This document shows positions 16,987 to 23,949 of a stretch of 32,751 nt of DNA, piece after piece. Made by a program: the position numbers and the translations under genes. This stretch comes from a virus. Where the stretch lies: positions 1 through 32,751 of the IMG/VR virus record IMGVR_UViG_3300046499_000366. One strand, given 5' to 3'. The notes under the pieces are model-generated. The model worked only from the letters and a program-made list of their open reading frames with translations. It had not been told where the DNA came from and did no database searches. Each line of letters starts with the position of its first letter. The stretch's first letter is position 1.

Positions 16987-18981
16987 TTACATAGCCTGTT
17001 GTTCTTTTTGACCTTGCTCAGGTATTTGCTTTGGTTGCAAAGCCATAATCTGCTGATAAAACTTTCTAGCTTCTTGCTGTTTTTCTACACCCATTCGCGC
17101 ATTCTTTTCAAGCTCTTCATCATCCATTTTAATTGATTCAAGATTATTAGCCTGTAAGAATGTCTCAAGCTCGCCAAACTTTTGAACTGCCTCTAAAAGC
17201 TTTGTGAGAGCTTCCATTTTCTCTTTCGTTGCAAGCGCATGATTCTTACTGATTTCAGACATTCTTTCCTCAAAGAGGCCCACATTGCTTTCTGAGCGTG
17301 CATCTCGTTCTCTAGCCATAGATAATTGATTATGAATTTTAGACATAAGTTCTTTCATCTTCATCTCTTCAAACGCATGCTGAATGTTCTGAGCTTCCGC
17401 TTGAACTGCTTGAGACTGTTTCTCTTGCTGTTCAAGGAATGGTATAATCTCACCTTTACCAGTAATATTAAGCTTTGGAATAATCATAGATGGCGGGAAT
17501 ACTTCACGGCCAAAACGCTCATTAATTTCCATCATCTGTTGAGCTTGAAGATTATTTTGTGTAGGGGTTAAATCTGCTTCTTCTACTGCTGTATGGAATT
17601 TACTGAATATCCTACTAAAGAAGAATGGTGACGGCTCCTCATTTATCATCAATTGAACTTTCTCAGCATTCCAATTATTTTGAATGATCTGAAGCATTCT
17701 TTCGCCAATAATCTTTAGGCTGTAATCCCACTGATCGAAGTATTTCTGGAATACCATCAGATTGGCTGCCATCTTCATTAACTGCGTTAGTGTGCTTATC
17801 TGCTTGTCATTCTGTCCAGCCCAATTTTCTAAGTTTATTCCTGCTGTTTTCCAGATTAAATCATCCATTTGTTGGGCTAATTCTAAGTCTGATTGCGGTA
17901 CTGCCGAAGGAATAAGCTTATCACAATCCGTCATCTCATAGCCTTCATTAATGATCACATCCCATCCCTGACCGCTTTTCTTAAGGTTGTCTTCATTTGC
18001 TACAGCTCCGACTTTTCGTTTCCATCCGGCGTTAATAGTAGCAGAAACAATATCGTTATTAGTGATAACTTTGTAGTTAAACAAGAATTGGGGATCACGC
18101 ATTGTTCTAATAAGGCTGCGCACGCGCAAATCGTAATAATTAATGTGTGGTTCATAATTCCAGAACACGGGCACCATTGGCGGCCCAATGTCTCCTAGTG
18201 GGTTATCTCCTTGAAACATTAGTTGTTCATTTAATACAACTGCTAATTTCCAACACGGTACTTCAACGGTAACCACTTGCATATCCGGTATATTCTGCAA
18301 GATCTCTTCCATGTTCTCATCGCCTCCGGCGAAGTCAAAAAACTGGTTTCTACTTTCGCTGTAAAGCCTTTTCTTTTTCTTTTTCCATTTGTACCATACG
18401 TAAGATAAAACCATGAGATCATTTCGAGCCATATTATAATTTTCAGGCAAGAAATAAAAGGACCCATATCGTTGAGGTGTCCCTGCCATAGGCGCAATGT
18501 TTTCAAGTTTTTCCGGAAATCTTTCTTCAGCTTCCTTCTTACTGATATACTCTTGGCACCAGATAAACTGCGCGTCAGACATGTCAGGTTCTCGAAAGTA
18601 TGGATCGACCAAAAATGCATTGTATTCCCATATCTTTAGTTTGAGTTCTCCCTGAGCATGATCATCACCCATAAAATCAAGATAAGGCTGTACCATAACC
18701 ATTCCAGATACAGCGGCAAGCTCACAGGCCTTGGAGAATTGCTCGTGAATCGCACCACGCATAGCAACAGAAGTAATAAGTTTGGTGTATTGATCAGTTG
18801 TTTGCGGGTCACTTCCATCAATTCCTTGATACATGATTGATTTACGATGCTGCCGTTGATACCCTGTGATCATGTTTACAGGTTGTTGACAAAGGTTAAA
18901 GTAATAATTTTGATAACTCGTTGTCGGCGCGAAATTGAAGTATCTATTAACGAATGTTTGGCTTCCGGCGTAAAATAATGT
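16987..18981 (-). CDS. Portal protein, P22 type (exon 2)
   Basis: This is the main part of the portal gene. The combined protein is 708 aa, close to P22-type portals (about 725). Read from the inferred splice site the exon begins TLFYAGSQTFVNRYFNF and goes on to NLCQQPVNMITGYQRQHRKS, which is the conserved 'IVNMI-G-(Y/Q)-QR' segment near the portal wing. Later there are MVQPYLDFMGDD, WEYNAFLVDPYFREPDMSD and DAQFIWCQEYISKKEAEERF, all typical of this group. The C-terminal 150 residues are coiled-coil with many Gln, as in the P22 barrel. The gene can also be read from ATG 19086, but the first 35 residues of that reading are intron sequence. Confidence 0.85.
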   Translation of the reverse strand, partial: TLFYAGSQTFVNRYFNFAPTTSYQNYYFNLCQQPVNMITGYQRQHRKSIMYQGIDGSDPQTTDQYTKLITSVAMRGAIHEQFSKACELAAVSGMVMVQPYLDFMGDDHAQGELKLKIWEYNAFLVDPYFREPDMSDAQFIWCQEYISKKEAEERFPEKLENIAPMAGTPQRYGSFYFLPENYNMARNDLMVLSYVWYKWKKKKKRLYSESRNQFFDFAGGDENMEEILQNIPDMQVVTVEVPCWKLAVVLNEQLMFQGDNPLGDIGPPMVPVFWNYEPHINYYDLRVRSLIRTMRDPQFLFNYKVITNNDIVSATINAGWKRKVGAVANEDNLKKSGQGWDVIINEGYEMTDCDKLIPSAVPQSDLELAQQMDDLIWKTAGINLENWAGQNDKQISTLTQLMKMAANLMVFQKYFDQWDYSLKIIGERMLQIIQNNWNAEKVQLMINEEPSPFFFSRIFSKFHTAVEEADLTPTQNNLQAQQMMEINERFGREVFPPSMIIPKLNITGKGEIIPFLEQQEKQSQAVQAEAQNIQHAFEEMKMKELMSKIHNQLSMARERDARSESNVGLFEERMSEISKNHALATKEKMEALTKLLEAVQKFGELETFLQANNLESIKMDDEELEKNARMGVEKQQEARKFYQQIMALQPKQIPEQGQKEQQAM

Positions 18982-19184
18982 CTTTACATTGTTACTCTTC
19001 TTTCGAAGGGATAGGTCATTTCTGCCTATCTCTGCAATTTCATGTATAGTTGCAGAACGGACTGTTGCATACCCTTTCGGGTCCATCGCGCTCAGTCTCT
19101 CAGGCTGTATTTAAACTTGCCCCTCGTCACCCCATCGGGCTTCCGAGTCAATCAGCGACGGTTTATCATCGACTCATTAAGTTA
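18982..19184 (-). mobile_element. Group I intron in the portal gene (no ORF)
   Basis: About 203 bp, the smallest intron here. P1 pairs exon CATCGAT with GTCGATG, the same sequence as capsid intron B. The core reads CAGCCTGAGAGACTGAGCG followed by GGGTATGCAACAGTCCG, giving P7 by GACTG/CAGTC, and the 3' part (AAATTGCAGAGATAGGCAG) is nearly the same as in capsid intron C. Splicing after GAT and before ACATTA gives RWNQSNID-TLFYAGSQ, matching portal spacing, and CATTA can pair with TAATG in the guide as P10. The intron ends with G. The two boundaries are the best supported in this window. Confidence 0.8.
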
Positions 19185-19316
19185 ATCGATGTTGGACTGA
19201 TTCCATCTTGCGCTTTCTATAGGTTGGAATTTAGAAAATAAATTATCCAACCAGGAGCGGACGTTCCCCTGATTAGGTTCTAAGGAATTATTCCATGGAG
19301 GCAGTGTGTAACTCAT
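19185..19316 (-). CDS. Portal protein, exon 1 (true start)
   Basis: The exon encodes 44 residues: MSYTLPPWNNSLEPNQGNVR, then SWLDNLFSKFQPIESARWNQ and SNID. The 'RW-x-x-x-x-ID' ending is typical of the region just before the first conserved helix of P22-type portals. The ATG at 19316 has AAAGGA six to seven bases upstream and overlaps the end of the HNH gene (19288). Standard gene callers will miss this exon because the intron interrupts it after 132 bp. Confidence 0.75.
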
Positions 19317-19908
19317 GTGCATCCTTTATCTTTCTTAATTTAGCCGAGTATTTTCCACTACATGAACAAGAACAAAATTTATGTTTAGCCCATTTTCCAG
19401 TGATAAATTCTATATTACATATTAGACAATTTTTTGTAACCAAATCACATTTTAACTTTCTTCTATTTCTCATATAACATTTAGGTGTACAAAATTTAGT
19501 CCATGGCTGTTTAGATTTAAACGCTACACAACAATAATCACACTTCAAATCAAATAATTTTCTTGTCTTGTGAGATTCCTTAGCCATCTCACTTTGCTTT
19601 TTCCTTCCCTCTTCTGTCTTCATCCATTTTCTAGCTTCTTTCAGCTGTTCTCTTCTTTGATCTAAATCAAATCTTCCTTCCTGCCTGTGTCTTTTCAAAT
19701 GATCAGACCTGCTAAGCATTTCCAGGTTTTCTATTTCATTGTTTCCCTTATCTCCATCTTTATGATGAATGTCCATTCCTTGGGGTATAGCTCCAAAATG
19801 ATTTATCCATACCCATCTATGCGCATGAATTGGCATCATATTGGCCCAATATCCATCTTTTTGCTGGTAAAATTTTTTACCGAAATATTTGCGATGTTCT
19901 TCTGACAT
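19288..19908 (-). CDS. HNH homing endonuclease with C-terminal zinc fingers
   Basis: The 206 aa protein carries an HNH motif: HRWVWINHFGAIPQGMDIHH at about 30-49 and then KDG..GNNEIENLEMLSRSDH. The DIHHKDGD core, the Asn in the middle and the final His are present. Four Cys pairs in the C-terminal half (CDYCC, FCTPKC, NCLICN, FCSCSC) suggest zinc-finger DNA-binding modules. It is free-standing, not inside an intron, and its last 29 bp overlap the first codons of the portal gene. It is preceded by leader element A and a ribosome site (GAGAGG). A family-based role is cleavage of the same locus in relatives. Confidence 0.8.
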   Translation of the reverse strand: MSEEHRKYFGKKFYQQKDGYWANMMPIHAHRWVWINHFGAIPQGMDIHHKDGDKGNNEIENLEMLSRSDHLKRHRQEGRFDLDQRREQLKEARKWMKTEEGRKKQSEMAKESHKTRKLFDLKCDYCCVAFKSKQPWTKFCTPKCYMRNRRKLKCDLVTKNCLICNIEFITGKWAKHKFCSCSCSGKYSAKLRKIKDAHELHTASME

Positions 19909-19939
19909 TATAACCTCTCTTCGTTACTCTCATTTGAAA

Positions 19940-19991
19940 AACCCACCACACGCTGAGATAACGTTATTCGCCCCGTCGGGCTAGGTGGGTT
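19940..19991 (-). promoter_or_regulatory. Three-way-junction leader element A
   Basis: Read on the minus strand, AACCCACC pairs with GGTGGGTT (P1). Inside are UA, the hairpin GCCC-GACG-GGGC (P2), GAAUA, and a small stem ACGU/GCGU (P3). It is followed by TTTCAAATGAG, AAC and a GAGAGG ribosome site for the HNH gene. Element B 360 bp away is the same except in P3, where the pair type changes but pairing remains. Probably a cis-acting RNA; function unknown. Confidence 0.5.
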
Positions 19992-20005
19992 AAGTTTTTA
20001 TTTAT

Positions 20006-20164
20006 TCATATAACTTTATCATTTTCCATTATTCCCTTTATCCATTTCCATACATATTTTTCTATTGTCATTCCTTCTTCTTTTGCTAATTTTTCTATGT
20101 ATTCATAAATATCTTTTTCAATATCTAATTCAATCCTTTCCATTTCTTCCCTCTCTTCTTCCAT
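20006..20164 (-). CDS. Small ribbon-helix-helix-like protein (52 aa)
   Basis: From ATG 20164 to TGA 20006-20008. The sequence is MEEEREEMERIELDIEKDIY and EYIEKLAKEEGMTIEKYVW, then a short basic end. The order strand (RIELDI), helix, helix is that of CopG/Arc-type repressors. It overlaps the 49 aa gene upstream by 40 bp in another frame. Its small size and position among early-type genes fit a regulator, but this was judged by eye only. Confidence 0.5.
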   Translation of the reverse strand: MEEEREEMERIELDIEKDIYEYIEKLAKEEGMTIEKYVWKWIKGIMENDKVI

Positions 20165-20274
20165 CTGATACATCCTTCTTTTCCAATTCCATATAAAGCC
20201 AAAGTGAGAATACGTTCCGTATCTAACTTAATCTTTCTTATTCTTTTTTTAATTTTAATTGACCCTTTAGACAT
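20125..20274 (-). CDS. Small very basic protein (49 aa)
   Basis: From ATG 20274 to TAG 20125-20127, behind GGAGGGG. The sequence MSKGSIKIKKRIRKIKLDTE and a Lys/Arg-rich end (WKKRGKKWKGLN) make it strongly positive. It directly follows leader element B. It could be nucleic acid-binding; no family is recognised. The overlap with the 52 aa gene means one of the two may not be expressed. Confidence 0.4.
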   Translation of the reverse strand: MSKGSIKIKKRIRKIKLDTERILTLALYGIGKEGCIRWKKRGKKWKGLN

Positions 20275-20305
20275 AATAACCCCTCCAGTTAACCTCATTT
20301 GAAAG

Positions 20306-20354
20306 ACCCACCAACGTCTAGGTAACGCTATTCGCCCCGTCGGGCTAGGTGGGT
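20306..20354 (-). promoter_or_regulatory. Three-way-junction leader element B
   Basis: The minus-strand sequence has P1 ACCCACC/GGTGGGT, UA, hairpin GCCC-GACG-GGGC, GAAUA, a stem GCGU/ACGU and then CTTTCAAATGAGG, AAC and GGAGGGG before the 49 aa gene. It is nearly identical to element A over about 60 bp. In P3 the first pair is G-U here and A-U in A, and the last is U-A here and U-G in A, so pairing is kept while bases change. Confidence 0.5.
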
Positions 20355-20363
20355 TAAGTTAAT

Positions 20364-20741
20364 TTAAAGATAGCAAGGATTGTGATATCTCAAATATCCT
20401 TCTATCTTTTTTGCGTATTCTTCAATATTTGCCAATCTCTTAAAGAATTTAATTTGTGTTTCATGACTATCCCACTTTGATTGGAATCCAAATTTATGAA
20501 AGATATCGACCAAATCCCATTCATCCCAGTTATGTAAACAATTTCCAACATCATAAAAAGATTTTTTACCTAAACGAAATCTTAGATATTCATATACTTT
20601 TCCAGGTTGATCAGGGAATGTCTCATAGATTTCTATATCACATATCTCTCCCTTCTCATTTTCAAGCCAACATATCCAACAATTTTCCTTTTTGTATGGT
20701 GGCTCTGTTAAAGGTGGTGGCATTCTCATCTTTTCTTCCAT
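20364..20741 (-). CDS. Hypothetical protein (125 aa)
   Basis: The protein has a Pro-rich start (MRMPPPLTEPPYKKE), then CWICWLENEKGEICDIEIYE, and a helical C-terminal half with several Trp and Tyr. It overlaps the neighbouring gene by 16 bp. Three Cys in CWICW...C could bind a metal but the spacing is not a known finger. No family recognised. It belongs to a set of small early-type genes between portal and terminase. Confidence 0.5.
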   Translation of the reverse strand: MEEKMRMPPPLTEPPYKKENCWICWLENEKGEICDIEIYETFPDQPGKVYEYLRFRLGKKSFYDVGNCLHNWDEWDLVDIFHKFGFQSKWDSHETQIKFFKRLANIEEYAKKIEGYLRYHNPCYL

Positions 20742-21082
20742 AGTTCTACTCCCAACTCATGTGTCATTTCTGCCATATATTCGATCTTATCGGTTAACTT
20801 CTCTATAACTGAAACCAAATGAAACAATTCATGGGCTATTCTTTCTAATACTGGATCATCTTGTATTTCATTCTCTTTTCCAACAGCCTTTTTAATACAA
20901 TCTATTATCCCTTTATCTTGTACTGAATCATATATTGCCTTCTCTACAGACTTCAAGAACGGCTCCCTTATAATTGGACCTGAGTAACCATCTCCAGCCT
21001 CTAACATTGTTAAAAAAGCATCTTTAATGCCATCTTTTACAGATTCTAAAAATTCTCGTTTGCTAATATCTGGTATTTTCAT
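20726..21082 (-). CDS. Hypothetical helical protein (118 aa)
   Basis: I start it at ATG 21082 (MKIPDISKREFLESVKDGIK), one base after the TAA of the preceding gene and eight bases behind AAGG; an upstream in-frame ATG exists at 21154 but lies inside that gene. The product is helical and acidic, with LERIAHELFHLVSVIEKLTD and a terminal ELWKKR. It has no signal peptide. Function unknown. Confidence 0.5.
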   Translation of the reverse strand: MKIPDISKREFLESVKDGIKDAFLTMLEAGDGYSGPIIREPFLKSVEKAIYDSVQDKGIIDCIKKAVGKENEIQDDPVLERIAHELFHLVSVIEKLTDKIEYMAEMTHELGVELWKKR

Positions 21083-21083
21083 G

Positions 21084-21368
21084 TTAATGTGCCTTTTTTC
21101 CTTTTCCATAATAAGGGCATGAATGTCCTGTATATTTTGGATCTGTTTGATCATTTACTTCAATTTTATACCATCTTTCATCGAGAGAGCAGCATATTTT
21201 TGAACTCAATAAATTTAAAATCTGATGAAGTTGAGCTGCTTCTTTGCATTTAACTCCATAAGCCTTCCAGAGTTTTTCAAGCCAAGGCTCTAGAATTTCT
21301 TGTGAAATTCGTAGATCTTTCGCTCACTGTTCATGTTGTTCAAATGTAAGTGGAATGCATTTTTTCAA
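21084..21368 (-). pseudogene. Small gene with an in-frame TGA
   Basis: A frame from TTG 21368 (GGAGG seven bases upstream) to TAA 21084 reads KKCIPLTFEQHEQ, then TGA at 21324-21326, then AKDLRISQEILEPWLEKLWK and KAYGVKCKEAAQLHQILNLL, ending CPYYGKGKKAH. Protein-like sequence lies on both sides of the TGA and a Trp (TGG) there would suit an amphipathic helix. TGA serves as a normal stop elsewhere in the window (for example at 2272 and 20006). It is either a nonsense mutation, a sequencing error, or read-through. Leader element C precedes it. Confidence 0.45.
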
Positions 21369-21399
21369 GGTATAACCTCCGTAGTTATCCGATTGAAGA

Positions 21400-21447
21400 A
21401 CACATCAGGCGATCGGAAATCGCTTTTCGCATGCCTGCTAGATGTGT
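21400..21447 (-). promoter_or_regulatory. Three-way-junction leader element C (divergent copy)
   Basis: On the minus strand ACACATC pairs with GATGTGT (P1). Inside are UA, a hairpin GCA-GGCA-UGC (P2), GAAAA, and a strong stem GCGAU/AUCGC (P3). It is followed by TCTTCAATCGG, AAC and GGAGG. The stems differ in sequence from A and B but the joints (UA, GAA(A/U)A) and the trailing TTCAA...AAC...GGAGG are kept. This is the most telling support for a conserved RNA fold. Confidence 0.5.
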
Positions 21448-21500
21448 CTAGTTTGATCTTAGTAAGATTGTATCAGGTTTTGGGTATATTGTAAATGGGA

Positions 21501-21634
21501 TTATTCACCAAATATCTCTTTTCTTAATTCTACATGCGTTATCTTTTCTGCTATTGAATGCCAATATTGGCCTAAGTTATTAATTATTCTTTCAAGATGT
21601 TTAATTTTTTTGTTTCAATGTCGTCTTCTGTCAT
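21501..21634 (-). CDS. Small gene broken by a -1 shift at an A7 run
   Basis: ATG 21634 directly follows the terminase stop (TAAATG) and has AGGAAA upstream. Read plainly it stops after 17 codons. Shifting back one base within the seven A at 21605-21611 gives a continuous 44 aa protein: MTEDDIETKKIKHLERIINN, then LGQYWHSIAEKITHVELRKE and IFGE. The zero frame reads A-AAA-AAA, the classical -1 slippery heptamer, but a missing A in the assembly would look the same. Confidence 0.4.
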
Positions 21635-23305
21635 TTATTTCCTGTAGTGGTCATACTTGTTTTTTCTCCATTCCTCCGCCCTTTCTTGGTCTTTATATGG
21701 ATTGTATTCACTTACCCTATGGGTTGCGATGGCATAGCGTAACGCATCACAATTCTTTACAACAATTCCATTTGCTATAAAATTTCCTGTAATTGGATTA
21801 GATAGGCAATAAACATCTTCAACTCCATCATCTTCAATTAATTTTACTCTTGAAAACATTGGATCAGTACACAAAACCTCATGCGTTGGTAATAAATTTC
21901 GTATCTCAATGTATCCATCCTTCGTATGCACTTTATGATCTTCCGTTGCTCTAAGAGCTTTGCCGTTTTCTAAAGTTAATTTTAATATTTTCTGCGCATT
22001 TTTAGTCATTTGTATGTTTTCAATATATGACTCTACAAATTCTTCATCTTGGATATTGTATGCATTCACTATTGACCTTTTGCCAACCAAATCTTTTATA
22101 CAAAATTCTCCTGCGTGTGTCGTTATTATAGTTTCTCCTGTCACACATGCATGATCAGAAGACTTAACCGGCTTATCATCGCCTTTCTCTGATGCTTTTT
22201 TGTCCCATACATAGCTTTCAATTTCTCGTATAAGATTCTTACAGTTTGGTCGAATTGTAAGATTTCCTTTCCGCATCTCGCTGGTAACCATCGTAATACC
22301 ATCTAATACCTCGTTATTTGCATCTATAGTCGTAAGGCCTAATCTTTGCATCTCACGCTTAAAAGAAGCTGCGGATGGATCAATATAAATCTGCCTAACA
22401 TTATAATCTTCTAGAAATTTGTGTACATCATGAGCAAATTCACTATTAGTCTTACCAAGTTGAGTAGCTTTTGGATCCCAGTAATATTCTTGATCTACCC
22501 AAAGATGCTTTCCTGTTTGAGTATATTTGCCTGTGCTTACTCCAATCAACAAACAAGCGAAAGGATTGCTAGCACCGTAATCAATACCAGCAATGTAATA
22601 TTCTGCACCCGGAGGCTTCTCAATAATGTGCAATTTTCTGTCGAAGAAGTCAAAAATGGCGCCTTCCGCCAAGCACCATAACCCAAGATAATTGCGCTTG
22701 TAGAATACACCACTAAGTGAATTACGAATGCGATCTTTATAATGTTGAGGCACATAAGGGTTATCATCCAATGTTATTTGTATTTCGTAGTAATTCTCAT
22801 CTCCGTCTTTAGCTTTATCAATCCATTGCTTAACTTTATGCGTGGGAAATGAAGGGTTGCATGTAGCATGGGCTTTGCTATGATCACATGATAAACGAGT
22901 GTCAATCATGTCTATAATACTGTCTGGGTAGAGTGTAATTTCGTCACAATAAGTTAAAGAATGCGTATCGCCTTGAAAGTTGCCTATTGCCCCTTCGTCT
23001 TTTGCACCTAAGATTCCAATCACTTTATCTCTGAAGTATAGCTTCTTACCGCTCCAATTACAGAAGGGGCGAAACATTTCAAACTCTGTAGACTCCATGA
23101 TCTTCCTTACTACATTTCTATATGCAGTATCGAAGGTATGGCCCACAATATAAATTGCTGAGTCAGGACAGGCAATTGCATCAGTGAGAAAACGGAATAT
23201 AGAGCCAACAGTTTTACCCGATCGAACAGGTCCATGGGCAATATTCCACTTGGCGTTAGCATTTTTTATGTATTCTACTTGTTTTTTACTGAATAAATCT
23301 GTCAT
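21635..23305 (-). CDS. terL: Terminase large subunit with a mini-intein
   Basis: This is the DNA-packaging motor. The ATPase domain has a Walker A motif GPVRSGKT at about residues 25-32 and a Walker B with LTYCDEIT at about 117-124. The nuclease domain has AGIDYG (about 239-244), IYIDPSA (about 316-322) and the final metal-binding DALRYA. I start at ATG 23305; a TTG at 23314 would add three residues. An in-frame mini-intein splits the protein between DHA and CDALRYA, next to the last nuclease Asp. After its removal the mature protein would be about 424 aa, a normal TerL length. TerS lies upstream on the same strand, across a small plus-strand island. Confidence 0.9.
   Translation of the reverse strand: MTDLFSKKQVEYIKNANAKWNIAHGPVRSGKTVGSIFRFLTDAIACPDSAIYIVGHTFDTAYRNVVRKIMESTEFEMFRPFCNWSGKKLYFRDKVIGILGAKDEGAIGNFQGDTHSLTYCDEITLYPDSIIDMIDTRLSCDHSKAHATCNPSFPTHKVKQWIDKAKDGDENYYEIQITLDDNPYVPQHYKDRIRNSLSGVFYKRNYLGLWCLAEGAIFDFFDRKLHIIEKPPGAEYYIAGIDYGASNPFACLLIGVSTGKYTQTGKHLWVDQEYYWDPKATQLGKTNSEFAHDVHKFLEDYNVRQIYIDPSAASFKREMQRLGLTTIDANNEVLDGITMVTSEMRKGNLTIRPNCKNLIREIESYVWDKKASEKGDDKPVKSSDHACVTGETIITTHAGEFCIKDLVGKRSIVNAYNIQDEEFVESYIENIQMTKNAQKILKLTLENGKALRATEDHKVHTKDGYIEIRNLLPTHEVLCTDPMFSRVKLIEDDGVEDVYCLSNPITGNFIANGIVVKNCDALRYAIATHRVSEYNPYKDQERAEEWRKNKYDHYRK
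21752..22147 (-). mobile_element. Mini-intein in TerL
   Basis: The 132-residue insert starts with Cys (CVTGETIITTHAGEF, block A), has ALRATEDHKVHTKDG (block B, T-x-x-H) and ends with VYCLSNPITGNFIANGIVVK and N before Cys of the C-extein (blocks F and G). The splice residues Cys1, Asn and Cys+1 are present. The usual penultimate His is Lys here (VVKN). No LAGLIDADG or HNH endonuclease domain is present, so it cannot home on its own. It sits in the nuclease active-site motif, a common insertion site for inteins. Confidence 0.9.
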
Positions 23306-23333
23306 TATATGCAAGATACATCACAGGAGTATT

Positions 23334-23387
23334 ATGAGCAACAATGAAGATAAAGAATTTGATCGGGGCTATATATACTTGAGGTAA
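23334..23387 (+). CDS. Possible 17-residue peptide gene
   Basis: An AGGAG sequence five bases before ATG 23334 precedes a short frame, MSNNEDKEFDRGYIYLR. It is the first plus-strand frame between the two terminase genes and is followed 30 bp later by a larger gene. The ribosome site is good but the product is tiny, so it could be a leader peptide or chance. Confidence 0.25.
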   Translation: MSNNEDKEFDRGYIYLR

Positions 23388-23417
23388 CACATTCAATACC
23401 CTTAACTAAGGGATTTA

Positions 23418-23588
23418 ATGCAATGGCAACAATGCAAAGGGTGTGGAAAATATATCAGTGAATACGGCTCTGAGCAAATCTACTACTCACGTTGTGAAGT
23501 TTGTTACCGTAATTTACATAAATATCACCCCATTATGATGAAAAAGATTTATCGAATATTTAAAAATTGGATGAAGTATGCGAAATAG
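23418..23588 (+). CDS. Small zinc-ribbon protein (56 aa)
   Basis: Starts MQWQQCKGCGKYISEYGSEQ and continues with SRCEVCYRNLHKYHP. The pair CKGC and CEVC can bind one zinc. AAGGG lies seven bases upstream. Its end overlaps the next gene by 11 bp in another frame. It lies on the plus strand between the two terminase genes and is followed by a second Cys-rich gene. Confidence 0.55.
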   Translation: MQWQQCKGCGKYISEYGSEQIYYSRCEVCYRNLHKYHPIMMKKIYRIFKNWMKYAK

Positions 23589-23949
23589 AGCTAAATGTAA
23601 AGCCTGTGAATCAATCATTGAAAGCTTAAGCTCACGTGATGAGTGCTCGTGTAAGTGCGGTAAGATCAGCGTTAGTGGAGGAGATCGGATGGGCTGCGCT
23701 GCTGTAGATTGGTCGCTATTCCTACGCGTAGATGATGAAGGCAATGTTATCACTCCTCAAGTATTAAATAAACCAATTCCGTCTAAACTTGAATTGCTGG
23801 ATGCTTTAGATGAAATGATAAAACGAATAGAAGATATGCCACAGCAAGCTATGGTAGTTTCAATTAATCATTATGACTTTGTTTCATTATTAATATTGCT
23901 TTCTTCTATATTTAGATCTGAGGGTGAGGATAATAAAGCTAAAACTTGA
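23578..23949 (+). CDS. Zinc-ribbon phage protein (DUF7695-like N-terminus)
   Basis: The 123 aa protein begins MRNRAKCKACESIIESLSSR then ECSCKCGKISVSGG, a pattern (C-x-x-C, then C-x-C-x-CG-x-I-x-V-x-GG) I associate with the DUF7695 group of small phage proteins. The second half is helical (LDALDEMIKRIEDMPQQAMV) and probably hydrophobic at the end. The 3' end overlaps the convergent small terminase gene by 79 bp. Function unknown; zinc binding is likely. Confidence 0.6.
   Translation: MRNRAKCKACESIIESLSSRDECSCKCGKISVSGGDRMGCAAVDWSLFLRVDDEGNVITPQVLNKPIPSKLELLDALDEMIKRIEDMPQQAMVVSINHYDFVSLLILLSSIFRSEGEDNKAKT

Noticed and set aside
18982-19086. Portal start at ATG 19086
   Set aside because: The first 35 residues of that reading are group I intron core; exon 1 with a good ribosome site lies upstream at 19185-19316.
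19288-19908. HNH gene inside the portal intron
   Set aside because: The portal start and exon 1 lie between this gene and the intron, so it is free-standing and only overlaps exon 1.
21084-21368. Recoded genetic code with TGA as Trp
   Set aside because: Other genes end cleanly at TGA and use TGG for Trp; one TGA is not enough.
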